Positions 23,831-33,449 of a DNA stretch of 37,581 bases are shown here, in pieces; the stretch's first letter is position 1, and each line of letters starts with the position of its first letter. The DNA is from a bacterium (GTDB lineage: Bacteria > Armatimonadota > Abditibacteriia > Abditibacteriales > Abditibacteriaceae). Below the pieces are notes generated by a model that was not told the DNA's origin, made no database searches, and saw only the letters and a program-made list of their open reading frames with translations. Location: the NCBI GenBank assembly GCA_004172935.1, contig SDZD01000060.1, positions 1-37,581 on the forward strand, in the 5' to 3' direction. Both the position numbers and the translations under genes were made by a program.

Positions 23831-26800
23831 ATGTCTGCTTCTCGTCCAATTTTCTTTGATCCCTCTGGTCTTCGGGCCATCTGGTTGAAGCGCACAGGAA
23901 CCGTATTCGGTTTTTGTGCGCTGTTACTGTTCATCGTTTTCGGCGTAACGGTGATGAATACGCCCTCCCCCGTTCGCGAAACCGCGTGGCGCCAATTGAC
24001 TCGTCTGGTAAGCATCAAATCCAAAAAGGTCAAAGGCGATAATCCTATGGGCGTGTGGCACCAACTGGATTACGGTCCCGCTGCAAACGTTAGCGGGGTT
24101 ACTCCTGTCGTTGCTCCCTCCGAAGCGCACATTGTCGCCGCCTTCTATGCTCCCTATGAGGCGACGGGCATTACCTCGTTTCGCGTTGCCGCCCCACATC
24201 TTACCCATGTGATGCCCGATTGGATTCACTTGACCAAGGACGGGCGTGGGCTGGATTTCAGCGATTTCGAGTTGGCCGAAAACCCTAACAACGCGACTCT
24301 CATTCAAATCGCCAACGAGAACGGGGTTTCCATTGCCCCCATTCTTTCCAACGCGCAAGATGAAGGCTTCGACTCACGCCGCGCCCACGTCTTGCTCAGT
24401 TCGCCAAAGCTGCAACAGGCTGTGGTTTCTCGTCTTGTGAGTTGGCTGGATGAAAACCATTTCCAGGGACTTAACCTCGACCTGGAAAACTTAAATCCAG
24501 CGGACTCGGCGGGCTATGTTGCCTTCGCCCAGCTTTTGGGGCAACAGATGCGCGCCCACGGCAAACAGCTGTCGGTCGATCTCGAATATGAAGTCAAAGG
24601 CCCGCAAATGCGTCGACTGGCGAATGCGTGCGACTTCGCCGTGTTAATGGCCTACGACCAGCACGAGCAAAGCCACGAGGCGGGGCCAGTGGCGGCTTTC
24701 AACTGGACGACTGGTGTGTTGCGTAAGGCGCTTCAAAGCGTTCCTGCCGAAAAGTTGGTGCTCGGTGTTGGCAACTACGGCTACGACTGGAATTTGGACG
24801 CGCACGGTAAAAACACCGAACTGACTTATCAAGACACAGTCGCTTTGGCGCACGAAACAGCCGATCAGACCTCCCCGGAAAATGCGGTCGATTTCGATGC
24901 CGACGCGATGAACGCGACCTTCGATTACGAGGACGACAACCACCAGCAGCATGAAGTGTGGATTCTCGATGCGGCCTCCGCGTGGAACTCGTGGCGCTTG
25001 ATGCAACGCGCCCAGTTGCGCGGCGGTGCGTTGTGGGTTCTTGGCTCCGAAGACCCCTCTCTGTGGCACTTCTGGCGCAAGAACGCTGTCGATACAGCCG
25101 GACTACGCGCGCAGATGGCGCGTGTTCACTTCCCCGAAGAAGTGACCTATCGCGGGCAGGGCGATATTCTGCGTGTCGCTTCGCAACCGCGCGAAGGTAC
25201 GCGCTCTTTCGAGTACGACCCGGTTTCGGGCTTAGTCAAAAACGAGATTTACCACCGCTTCCCCGCACCCACCGTTATCGAGCGCACCGGCTTTGTTCCT
25301 AAAACCATCGCGCTCACCTTTGACGATGGCCCCGATGCTACCTGGACGCCAACCGTGTTGGATGCCCTCAAGAAGTTCGATGTGAAGGCGACCTTCTTTG
25401 TGGTGGGCGATCAGGCCGAACGCAATCGCCCACTTGTGCGGCGCATCTGGGATGAGGGCCACGAAATCGGCAATCACTCGTTCTATCACCCCGACCTCAG
25501 CAAAGTTTCCAATGCGCGCGCGGGTTTTGAAATCAACGCTACACAGCGCGCCATCGAGTGCATTACCGGGCACGCAACCACTCTGTTCCGCGCGCCCTAC
25601 GACTCCGACATGGAGCCGCAAACCATCGAGCAGGCAGCAACACTTCAACGCGCGACGGGTCTTGGTTACAGAGCTATTGGCAACGCCATCGACCCGCAGG
25701 ACTGGAATCCGACGCTCGTTGACCGCGAGGGACACACCCGATTCCGTACCGCCCGCGATATTGAAGACGATATTTGGAGCGATGTTCACACTGGCGAGGG
25801 CAATATCGTGCTTTTGCACGATGCTGGAGGCGACCGCGCCAACACCATTACGGCACTGGAGAAGATTGTGCCTCGCTTGCAGCAGGAGGGCTACAAATTC
25901 GTTTCCGTATCGGCTTTGATGCACCAGACGCGCGATGTCGCGATGCCGGTCGTGACGGGCCGCGAAGCATGGATTGTTGCCTTTGACCGACTTGTATTCG
26001 ATGGTGTCTTCTCGTTCCAGTGGGCTTTGGCGGCAGGATTCATCGTCGCTATCGGGTTGGGCTTGGCCCGCATGGGATTAATCGTTCCGCTGGCGTTGGT
26101 AGCTGCCAAGCGCGAAGGGCGCGCTGTCTTCGATCCCGATTTTCAGCCTCTGGTTTCTGTGCTGGTAGCGGCTTACAACGAGGAGAAAGTTATTGAACGC
26201 ACTGTGCGTTCGATTCTGGCCTCCGATTATCCTCGTCTGGAAGTCGTGGTGGTGGATGATGGTTCTAAGGATGAAACTTTCGCCACCGTTAAACAGGCGT
26301 TTGGCGAGGACGCGCGAGTGCATGTTTTCCGCCAGCAGAATGGAGGCAAGGCTTCGGCGCTCAACCATGCCATCACCGAAGCGCACGGAGAGATTTTTGT
26401 TGGTTTCGATGCCGATACACAGGTCGCGCCTGATGCGATTTCCTTCATGGTTCGCCACTTCACCGATGAGCGCGTTGGTGCCGTGGCGGGCAACGTTTCG
26501 GTCGGTAATCGCCTCAACATCTGGACGCGCTGGCAAGCTGTCGAATACATCACCAGCCAAAATCTGGACAGGCGTGCCTTTGGCTTACTGAATGCCATTT
26601 CGGTTGTTCCCGGCGCTATTGGCGCATGGCGCCGCAAGGCGGTTAGTGCTGTCGGCGGCTATCAGAGCGATACGCTCGCCGAAGACATGGATTTGACGTG
26701 GCGTTTGCACGCTGGCGGCTGGAACATCATCAACGAGACACAGGCCAAAGCCTTCACCGAGGCTCCCGACTCGTTGAAAACCCTCTTTAAACAGCGCTTC

Positions 26801-27268
26801 CGTTGGGGTTATGGCACCTTGCAGTGCCTCGCCAAGCATCGCTCGATGATTGGGCGCGAGGGCTGGTTCGGCAAGCTGGTGTTGCCTATGACATGGGCCT
26901 TCCAGTTCGGGCTTCAGTGGCTGGCCCCACTCGTCGATATTCAATTGGCTTTCGCTGGGGTTCTGATGCTGATGGGCTTACAGGCGGGAGGGGCCGACGC
27001 TCATACCGCGCAGTTCTTCGAGCGCACCCTATTTTTCACGGCGTTGTTCTGGTGCGTCGAATTGGCTGGAGCCATCGTCGCCTTTCGTCTCGATAAGGAA
27101 GACACTAAGTTGCTTCCATTGCTGCTTTTGCAACGCTTCGTTTACCGCCAGATGCTGTACGTCGTCGTTCTTAAGGCCACATGGACAGCTCTCTCTGGCT
27201 TCCGTCAAGGCTGGGGCAAACTCGCCCGCAAAGGCACCGTAGTCGTGAGCGCCCCCGAAACCGCATAA
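23831..27268 (+). CDS. GH18 - polysaccharide deacetylase - GT2 synthase fusion
   Basis: This 1145-residue inner-membrane protein joins three enzymes. TM1 is at about residues 22-42. An extracytoplasmic GH18-like domain (about 95-425) keeps the catalytic glutamate in QGLNLDLE (D217, E219), although the two earlier Asp of DxxDxDxE are Q and N. A NodB-type deacetylase (about 490-700) has TFDDGPD, HSFYHPDL, RAPYDSD and LLHDAGGD. After a TM region (about 725-760) comes a processive GT2 domain (about 773-1000) with VVDDGS, DADTQ, EDMDLTW and QRFRWGYG, then C-terminal TM helices. The order suggests synthesis of an N-acetylhexosamine polymer, deacetylation and hydrolytic trimming in one chain, analogous to PgaC plus PgaB (inference). 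It is monocistronic, ending at a terminator. Confidence 0.93.
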   Translation: MSASRPIFFDPSGLRAIWLKRTGTVFGFCALLLFIVFGVTVMNTPSPVRETAWRQLTRLVSIKSKKVKGDNPMGVWHQLDYGPAANVSGVTPVVAPSEAHIVAAFYAPYEATGITSFRVAAPHLTHVMPDWIHLTKDGRGLDFSDFELAENPNNATLIQIANENGVSIAPILSNAQDEGFDSRRAHVLLSSPKLQQAVVSRLVSWLDENHFQGLNLDLENLNPADSAGYVAFAQLLGQQMRAHGKQLSVDLEYEVKGPQMRRLANACDFAVLMAYDQHEQSHEAGPVAAFNWTTGVLRKALQSVPAEKLVLGVGNYGYDWNLDAHGKNTELTYQDTVALAHETADQTSPENAVDFDADAMNATFDYEDDNHQQHEVWILDAASAWNSWRLMQRAQLRGGALWVLGSEDPSLWHFWRKNAVDTAGLRAQMARVHFPEEVTYRGQGDILRVASQPREGTRSFEYDPVSGLVKNEIYHRFPAPTVIERTGFVPKTIALTFDDGPDATWTPTVLDALKKFDVKATFFVVGDQAERNRPLVRRIWDEGHEIGNHSFYHPDLSKVSNARAGFEINATQRAIECITGHATTLFRAPYDSDMEPQTIEQAATLQRATGLGYRAIGNAIDPQDWNPTLVDREGHTRFRTARDIEDDIWSDVHTGEGNIVLLHDAGGDRANTITALEKIVPRLQQEGYKFVSVSALMHQTRDVAMPVVTGREAWIVAFDRLVFDGVFSFQWALAAGFIVAIGLGLARMGLIVPLALVAAKREGRAVFDPDFQPLVSVLVAAYNEEKVIERTVRSILASDYPRLEVVVVDDGSKDETFATVKQAFGEDARVHVFRQQNGGKASALNHAITEAHGEIFVGFDADTQVAPDAISFMVRHFTDERVGAVAGNVSVGNRLNIWTRWQAVEYITSQNLDRRAFGLLNAISVVPGAIGAWRRKAVSAVGGYQSDTLAEDMDLTWRLHAGGWNIINETQAKAFTEAPDSLKTLFKQRFRWGYGTLQCLAKHRSMIGREGWFGKLVLPMTWAFQFGLQWLAPLVDIQLAFAGVLMLMGLQAGGADAHTAQFFERTLFFTALFWCVELAGAIVAFRLDKEDTKLLPLLLLQRFVYRQMLYVVVLKATWTALSGFRQGWGKLARKGTVVVSAPETA

Positions 27269-27272
27269 ATAA

Positions 27273-27309
27273 AACAAGGCTCCGATTCTCTGAATCGGAG
27301 CCTTGTTGT
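27273..27309. terminator. Bidirectional terminator between converging glycan genes
   Basis: ACAAGGCTCCGATTC and GAATCGGAGCCTTGT form a 15-bp perfect stem with loop TCT. It is flanked by TTGTTTG on the plus side and by AAAA, read as TTTT on the minus strand. It serves both the fusion gene and the convergent GT39 gene. Confidence 0.9.
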
Positions 27310-27330
27310 TTGTGTTGCTATTCGGATGAT

Positions 27331-29076
27331 TTAGCGAGTGGTTTCCGACTTCTCGAATTGATGCCACGCTGCTTTGTTACCGACGAGGGTGTAGCGTTTG
27401 TTAGCGGCGAGAACGTACATTTCCTCGTCCAGATCGTCCCATGAACCAGTGAGTCGCGAGTTGCGGGCAATAACGAAAACAGGCTCTTTTTCGGCCATCA
27501 CGCGCTCAAGGCTTTCGCTGTTACCGTAGAAATATTGGGTGCGCTCTGCCTGTCCCATCTCTTCCCAGGCGGGAAGCAACTCATCGGGAATCTTCGAGAG
27601 GTCGGAGCCATCGCGTCCGCCGATAACGCCATCGACCGCGACGCGGCGGTGGGTGTAGAAGGGCACGCTCTGGATGAAGCCGACGGACAGAACACGCGAG
27701 TTAGCCGATAGAGCAGGGCTTAAGCGGGCCATCAATGGCTTCGTCGTCAGGGTGGGGGCCAATGCACACCAGAAGGAAACTCCCGCCGCCAGGCAGAGTG
27801 CGAAGCCGCCAGCAGTGGCTCCGAAAATCCATTGTGTTTTTCTGGTTAACCAACCATATACAAGCGAACCTGCCCATGCCAACATGACCGCTCCGATAAG
27901 GTAGATGTAAGTCGGGGCGCTATCGACGCCGAGGCTCTGTGCTGTTTTGGGGGCATAGATGAAAGCGCCAATTCCAGCAGCCAGTGCCAAAAATGCCAGC
28001 ACTCCGGCCTCAACGCGCAACTGCTTTTTCTCCCACTGTGAGCTGATATAGCCGCCCAGTAGCGCACAAATCAGCGGTACCATCGGCGCGATGTAGGGCA
28101 CAATCTTCGACTTGGAAACCGAGAAGAACAACAGCGTAAAAGCCGCGCCGCATAGCAGGAAGACAACTGCGCGCGCTTGTTCAGTCGCTTCGGTCGACTT
28201 GCGAGCTAAACGAAATGTGGGGAGTACCCGTGCCAATGCGCGCGGGATAAAGACCGACCAGGGGAAGAAGATGGCGGGCAGGAATGGCAGGAAGTAGTAG
28301 GGCGCTTCCCAGTGATCGGGCACGCCTTTGCTGCCCAAAAAGCGGGCGAAGTTTTGCTCCCACCAGAACAGGCGACCAAATTCGGGTTCGCGCATTTGAA
28401 TGAGGATGAACCACGGTGCGGCCACCATAACCATCAGTGGGATTCCCCATAGCGCGCCCATCTTCCAGCCATTTTTGGGGCGGCACCATAGCAAATAAGG
28501 AGTGATGGCGCCAAAGCTGAGCAAAATCGCGACGGGGCCTTTGGACAGAACGCCCAAACCGAGGCTTACCCAGAAGAGCGCGAAATATAGTGTCTGACGA
28601 TTGAATTTGGAATTCGAATTGGGCGAGGTTTCCTGACGGCTCGATTCGGTGTGACCCAGCCACCAGAAGCACAGCGCAATCGCGACCAGCGATGAGAGCG
28701 GCGTATCGGTTATGACCGTGCGCCCCAGAACGGGCCACATGACCGTCGTGCTGAGAATCGCTGCGCTGAGAAAGCCTGCCCGTGCCCCAAATGTGCGGCG
28801 GGTCAGCGCGTAAATCGCCGAAATCGCCATCAGCGCCCATAGGGCAGGGGCCAATCGGGCAGTAAGTTCACTGACACCGAACATGCGAAACATGACCATT
28901 TCGCTCCAGTACAAAAGGACGGGTTTGTCGAAGAATTCGGCGCCGTTCAGAGTGGGAATGACCCAGTCTCCGCGTTCAAGCATTTCGCGCGGGATAGAGG
29001 CATAGCGTCCTTCGTCGGCGTCGATCAACCCATAAGAGCCGAGCTGAAAAAACACCGTTAAGAACACCAGTACCAA
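27331..29076 (-). CDS. GT39/ArnT-like dolichyl-phosphate-mannose-type glycosyltransferase
   Basis: This polytopic inner-membrane glycosyltransferase uses lipid-linked sugars. The catalytic loop follows TM1: YGLIDADEGRYASIPREML, with the acidic DxDE of the ArnT/PMT group. GAEFFDKPVLLYW and VLGRTVITDTPLSSL, typical of PMT_2 proteins, come next. About 11 TM segments lead to a soluble C-terminal domain (about 460-581). The TTG at 29076 gives 581 residues but starts inside TM1 and lacks a ribosome binding site. The frame is open to 29247 and codes a sensible cytoplasmic tail. An ATA at 29193 with AAGGA seven bases upstream would give 620 residues. Its acceptor could be lipid A, a polysaccharide or a glycoprotein; the context favours envelope glycans. 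Confidence 0.88.
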   Translation of the reverse strand: MVLVFLTVFFQLGSYGLIDADEGRYASIPREMLERGDWVIPTLNGAEFFDKPVLLYWSEMVMFRMFGVSELTARLAPALWALMAISAIYALTRRTFGARAGFLSAAILSTTVMWPVLGRTVITDTPLSSLVAIALCFWWLGHTESSRQETSPNSNSKFNRQTLYFALFWVSLGLGVLSKGPVAILLSFGAITPYLLWCRPKNGWKMGALWGIPLMVMVAAPWFILIQMREPEFGRLFWWEQNFARFLGSKGVPDHWEAPYYFLPFLPAIFFPWSVFIPRALARVLPTFRLARKSTEATEQARAVVFLLCGAAFTLLFFSVSKSKIVPYIAPMVPLICALLGGYISSQWEKKQLRVEAGVLAFLALAAGIGAFIYAPKTAQSLGVDSAPTYIYLIGAVMLAWAGSLVYGWLTRKTQWIFGATAGGFALCLAAGVSFWCALAPTLTTKPLMARLSPALSANSRVLSVGFIQSVPFYTHRRVAVDGVIGGRDGSDLSKIPDELLPAWEEMGQAERTQYFYGNSESLERVMAEKEPVFVIARNSRLTGSWDDLDEEMYVLAANKRYTLVGNKAAWHQFEKSETTR

Positions 29077-29190
29077 CAGAGTTACAAATGCAATGGGGCG
29101 ACTCCAAAAGGGAGCGGAGGTGTTTGTCGCCTCCTGACTTTCCAGACGATGGGCGAGCGCTGCGGGCGCCGAAGAGATGGGTGTAGTCGT

Positions 29191-29205
29191 TATAGGAATG
29201 TCCTT
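29191..29205 (-). promoter_or_regulatory. Ribosome binding site and possible ATA start for the GT39 gene
   Basis: On the minus strand AAGGA (29205-29201), CATTCCT and ATA (29193-29191) give an ideal spacing, and no ATG, GTG or TTG exists in frame between the upstream stop (29248-29250) and 29076. Either ATA is used or a base is misread. Confidence 0.4.
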
Positions 29206-29347
29206 GAAATAGGCCGCTATGCGGGCGCGGTGTAAGGATAATGCCCTTTACTTGACATCGAAACGCAGAAAATGACAGGTTGTGTACAAATGGGCGGCCT
29301 GAGCGAAGATGGGTGAAATTATGTTGCCGCTTTCTAAGAGATAACAT

Positions 29348-29378
29348 AAAAACGCCGCTCCCCCAGTGGGGAGCGGCG
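29348..29378 (-). terminator. Terminator of the beta-helix gene
   Basis: CGCCGCTCCCC and GGGGAGCGGCG form an 11-bp stem with loop CAGT. Read on the minus strand it is followed by TTTTTATG. It begins 20 bp after the beta-helix gene stop. Confidence 0.9.
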
Positions 29379-29397
29379 CCTTACGATAAGAGCGACG

Positions 29398-32300
29398 TTA
29401 GAAGGCTTGCGGCCCGTTAACGATTCGTGGTGAGAAAGTCGGTTTGTCGCTTCTGGTCAGGCGGAATTCGAGGCGTACAGTTGTGCTTTGTCCCACTGAC
29501 AGAGAGTTTGCAATGGTAATGTATGGTGAACCCAAATTGGTGCCGCTGGCTCCAACTAGAACCACTGATGAAGGTAAGCCATCCAGCACCAGGAGTAATG
29601 GTGACGACGAAGCCGCTGTTCCTGTGTTGGTGATGGTGATGTCTTGAACCAAGTGCGCGCCGGGGCGATACAAAGTCGGCGAATATGGCCCGACGTTGAT
29701 GATTTTGGCCAGCGAGAACGAGAATGCCGGAGCACCTGCTGTGACCACTACCGAAGCGCTGGAACCATTGTTGGGCGCCGACGGATCGGGTGTGGCTCCG
29801 CTTCCGGCGACTGTGGCGCTGTTAGTGAGTGTGCCCACGCTGCTTGGCGCTCGCACCACAATCGAGAAGGTGCCTGTTGCTCCATTCGCAAGAGTTCCTA
29901 AGGCGAAACTGAGGGTATTCGTGCTTTGGGAGGTTGCAACCGGCGTACTTGATACGAAAGATGAACCCGGTGGCAAGGTATTGGTGAGAACAACACCTTG
30001 AGAGGTATCTGGCCCGTTGTTACGTACTGTGAGGGTGAAGGTGACAAGATTGCCTGTCGGTACTGAGGCGGCAGAGGCTGTTTGAGTGACGCTCAGGTCG
30101 GCCGATGTATCATCGTTGATAATTGTGCCTGTTCCCTGACTACCAACGATGGTGGCAGCACTAGCCCCCGACAAAGTAACGAAAAAGGTTTCGTTAGCTT
30201 CGCGAACGGTGTCGCCGCGCACCGGAACCGAAATGGTTTGGCTGAGCGCGCGAGTCGTTTTGGATTTCGGACTCGCTGGAGCTACTCCAAAATTCAGCGT
30301 GCCAGAGGTGGCGTTATAGTCGCTTCCCGCTGTCGCAGTGCCATTGCTGGTGGCATAATTCACCGATACGGAACTGTTGGGATTGCCCGAAAGTGTCACT
30401 GTGAAGACGGCGTTCTTCGTGCCACTATTGCCCTCCGTAAGCGATACATTGTTGATCGAAAGTGAGGGGAGCGGTGTGGCAGTCGGTGCAGGTGTCGAGG
30501 TGGGACGCGGTGTATTGGTCGGACGAGGTGTTGCTGTCGCGGTTGGCCGTGGTGTCGCCGTTGCTGTTGGACGCGGAGTTGCCGTTGGCCCAGCCGTGGG
30601 AGTGACTACTGGCGTCGCTGTTGGGCGTGGTGTGGAGGTTGCCGTCGGAGTGGCTGTCGGCCCAGGAGTGGAGGTTGCCGAGGGCGTCGCTGTCGCACGT
30701 GGAGTGGAAGTCACCGACGGCGTGGCCGTTGGGCGCGGCGTCGAAGTGGGCGTCGCTGTTGGACTGGGGGTTCCAGTCATGCCAATGATCGTGCCCCTGA
30801 CCGTCGCCGAAAATTCGCTGGTGTTGCCAACTGCATCGGTTGCGGTCGAGGCGAACACGATGTCTGTGCCTGTGTAGGGCAATGAGGTGCTGAAACTCGC
30901 GGCGCCAGCGGCGTTCGTCGTGACGGTTTGCGAACCGATATAAGTTTTTCCCTCGCCGAAGCCCGATGGATCGGCAGTCGGGCTGGAGAAGAACTGTACT
31001 GTGAAGGTGGATGAGGGGTTGGAAGTCAGCGTGCCGTTGATGTTCAAGTTGCCGCCAGCAACGACTGGTGTGCCAGTAATGACGGGGTAGTTTTGCAGCG
31101 CATTGGCCCCAACTGTATCGTCGCCCTGATTAGTGACGGGCTGATTGGCCAAAGGAGTAGAGCTACCACCCAGAGAAATTCCCAGCTTGCCGTTGTTATA
31201 GATGCTGTTGCCCAGAATGCTCTTGCGATGACAGGCATTGGCTCCCCCAAGCATAATGGAAACGCCCGCGCCTCCATTGTTCGCGATGGTGTTGCCCAGG
31301 CTCTCGATTGGGGAGGCTTTGGGGCGTATACCGTTTTGCTGGAAGATGGGCATTCCTATGATGTGACCCGGCGAAGCGCCAGAAAACAGGACGCCGTCGC
31401 CTGTGTTGCCCAGTGCCGTTGTGCCATTGATGCCGACACCAATATTATTGCTTTGTACGACTGTACCCACCGAGCCAGAACCTGAAATCAAAATTCCATA
31501 GCTGGTATTGGCTGAGATTGTGTTGCTGATGATGGAGGCTGTCTTGGCATCGGTAATACCTATGCCACCAGCTGTGTTGCCAAGAGCTTTTAGACCTGTA
31601 GAATCGGTGCCGATCAGGTTGCCTTGTACTGTTGTTGTTGTGGTTTGGGTGCCATCAAGCGCAATGCCCGGATAAATACTGGAGCCGTTGGCCGCAACGA
31701 GGTTGCTTACGATTCTGTTGCCAGTGATTAAGCCGGCATTGCTTGCAGAATCGAGTTGTATTCCGCTGCCTTTGTTCGCAATCGCTTTGGTTCCAGTCGC
31801 GTCGGTTCCAATGTAGTTGTTCTGGATCGTATTGTTCGATGCGCCAAGGGTCAGGTACACGCCGGGATAGGTTTGGCTTGTGCCATTGCCCGAAATCAGG
31901 TTGCGCGCGCTTATTGTAACGCCACCGATGGTGTTATTCGATGTGCCCAGTGCAACGCCATTGACAGTGTTGGGAAGTGCTGCGGTGCCCGTTGCGTTGG
32001 TGCCAATCAGGTTTCCTTGAATTGTATTCGAGTTCGCCCCACTGACCATGTAGATGCCCGACCCATTATTGCCGGAAACGACGTTGCCCTGACCCCCACC
32101 TGTTCCACCGACAGTCGAATTGGTGGCGCTTGTTAGGGCAATACCACCGCTTCCATTGGGGACTGCTTTGGTTCCTGTCACATCGGTACCAACTTTATTG
32201 CCCCTGATTATGCTGCCTTTCGTCTCGGTGCCACCGATTTGGATGCCAGCAAACTGTGTGCTACCGTTGCCAGAGATCAGGTTGCCGATGATGGAGTTGT

Positions 32301-33369
32301 CGTTAGTGACGGCTTCGTCATCGCTCTGCGAATAGAGTTCGATGCCACAAGCACCATTACCCAGAGCTTGTGTTCCTGCGGCGTTCGTCCCTATGTAGTT
32401 GTTCTGGAAAATGTTGTTCGAGCTGCCTGCCACCATCGCTATGCCGGGGCGAAGGCCAAAGTTGCCGCCAAAAGTACCATTGCCAGAGATGATGTTGCGC
32501 GACGCGGGCGTCGTGCCGCCAATTGTGTTGCTATCTGATTTGTAGATGTTGACGCCGTTGTATTTGTTGCCTTGGGCTGTATTCCCCGTAGTGTCTGTGC
32601 CAAGGAAGCAACCCGTCACCGTATTGGAATTGGATTCGTCCATCGCAATGGCTACTCCGCCTCTGTTGATAGCCAAACCAGTTATGGACGAGCCATCGCT
32701 ACCTGTAGCTAAATACAGCGTATAAGTCCCGGCGCCTGTGCCATTGATTTCGACCAGAATCTTCGCGTTGTCGCCGTTGGCCAGCGTGTTGGCAGTGGCT
32801 CCCGATTGCGAATAGCCATTGATGCTGACTTTTTTGATGATTTCGGGATAGGCAGTCGCCGGAGAGATGGTTTTGACGCCCGCGCCGGGAATATTGAAGT
32901 TGATAGTCCCGCCGCCGCTGGCATTCGCTTCCTGAATGGCGGCGCGTAGGGTACAAGCCGCTCCCGCAGCTGAAGTCGTTTGGCAAATCCCATCGCCGGG
33001 AGTTGCGTCGGCACCATCGCCTGTCGAACTCACGGTGAGGCTAACGGCGCGTGGTCGAATGACTTGCGTTTGCCTCGAAGCACTCGCCAGAACTACAGGT
33101 GCTGGTACGTTACCATTGGCATCGGTGGCTAATTGGCCCCATGAGTTTTGGGACGTGGGTAACACAGTGGTTTGAGCCAGATGCACAGTGGCCTGTGTCA
33201 GATGAACGAGAGGGCGAACCAAACGCGCGCGCGTCTGGGGGGGCAACCAGGCTGCGGTGGCTCCGGCGCTTAGTAACAGCAAGAAAGCGGTTGTTTGGGT
33301 GGCTGGAAGCGGAGTTCTCGTCCAGTTGGAAATGCGCTGACGCCGTGAGGAAAATGGAAAATGACTCAT
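29398..33369 (-). CDS. Large secreted beta-helix protein with Calx-beta and DUF11 domains
   Basis: This 1323-residue exported protein is likely a surface adhesin or polysaccharide-active beta-helix. ATG 33369 has AAGGAG nine bases upstream. The signal segment is at about 24-41. A CSLREA-type start (GDGICQ...CTLRAAIQEANA, about 110-150) leads into a right-handed parallel beta-helix (about 160-740) with seven spaced copies of a (I/L/V)GTDxxGTxAxxN motif. A sandwich domain (about 763-856) is followed by a TP-rich linker (863-966), a Calx-beta domain (967-1087: GTATAGSDY, GTGTIINDD), a DUF11 domain (1090-1211: VTFTLTVRNNGPDTS) and a beta-rich C-terminus ending GPQAF. No sorting motif is visible. 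It is downstream of an outer-membrane-like protein gene. Enzymatic activity cannot be claimed. Confidence 0.92.
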   Translation of the reverse strand: MSHFPFSSRRQRISNWTRTPLPATQTTAFLLLLSAGATAAWLPPQTRARLVRPLVHLTQATVHLAQTTVLPTSQNSWGQLATDANGNVPAPVVLASASRQTQVIRPRAVSLTVSSTGDGADATPGDGICQTTSAAGAACTLRAAIQEANASGGGTINFNIPGAGVKTISPATAYPEIIKKVSINGYSQSGATANTLANGDNAKILVEINGTGAGTYTLYLATGSDGSSITGLAINRGGVAIAMDESNSNTVTGCFLGTDTTGNTAQGNKYNGVNIYKSDSNTIGGTTPASRNIISGNGTFGGNFGLRPGIAMVAGSSNNIFQNNYIGTNAAGTQALGNGACGIELYSQSDDEAVTNDNSIIGNLISGNGSTQFAGIQIGGTETKGSIIRGNKVGTDVTGTKAVPNGSGGIALTSATNSTVGGTGGGQGNVVSGNNGSGIYMVSGANSNTIQGNLIGTNATGTAALPNTVNGVALGTSNNTIGGVTISARNLISGNGTSQTYPGVYLTLGASNNTIQNNYIGTDATGTKAIANKGSGIQLDSASNAGLITGNRIVSNLVAANGSSIYPGIALDGTQTTTTTVQGNLIGTDSTGLKALGNTAGGIGITDAKTASIISNTISANTSYGILISGSGSVGTVVQSNNIGVGINGTTALGNTGDGVLFSGASPGHIIGMPIFQQNGIRPKASPIESLGNTIANNGGAGVSIMLGGANACHRKSILGNSIYNNGKLGISLGGSSTPLANQPVTNQGDDTVGANALQNYPVITGTPVVAGGNLNINGTLTSNPSSTFTVQFFSSPTADPSGFGEGKTYIGSQTVTTNAAGAASFSTSLPYTGTDIVFASTATDAVGNTSEFSATVRGTIIGMTGTPSPTATPTSTPRPTATPSVTSTPRATATPSATSTPGPTATPTATSTPRPTATPVVTPTAGPTATPRPTATATPRPTATATPRPTNTPRPTSTPAPTATPLPSLSINNVSLTEGNSGTKNAVFTVTLSGNPNSSVSVNYATSNGTATAGSDYNATSGTLNFGVAPASPKSKTTRALSQTISVPVRGDTVREANETFFVTLSGASAATIVGSQGTGTIINDDTSADLSVTQTASAASVPTGNLVTFTLTVRNNGPDTSQGVVLTNTLPPGSSFVSSTPVATSQSTNTLSFALGTLANGATGTFSIVVRAPSSVGTLTNSATVAGSGATPDPSAPNNGSSASVVVTAGAPAFSFSLAKIINVGPYSPTLYRPGAHLVQDITITNTGTAASSSPLLLVLDGLPSSVVLVGASGTNLGSPYITIANSLSVGQSTTVRLEFRLTRSDKPTFSPRIVNGPQAF
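30470..30780 (-). repeat. Tandem Thr/Pro-rich linker repeats in the beta-helix gene
   Basis: Degenerate repeats of units coding PTATP/RPTAT/TSTP run for about 100 codons and form a rigid extended spacer between the beta-helix part and the Calx-beta/DUF11 part. Such imperfect DNA repeats can change length by slippage. Confidence 0.85.
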
Positions 33370-33449
33370 CGGACTGATCTCCTTGTGAGAAAAGATGTGG
33401 CGCTCGCAGAAAGAGTGTGTTTCATCAGGGTTTTCGAAATTGGATGTGC

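Noticed and set aside
30470..30780. Repeat array that might be mistaken for CRISPR
   Set aside because: The units are short, degenerate, contiguous and in frame as PTATP codons, with no spacer-repeat alternation and no cas genes nearby.
30377..30877. Plus-strand open frame made of repeated VAVGRGV units
   Set aside because: It is the complement of the Thr/Pro linker repeats in the beta-helix gene; the periodicity is inherited from those codons.
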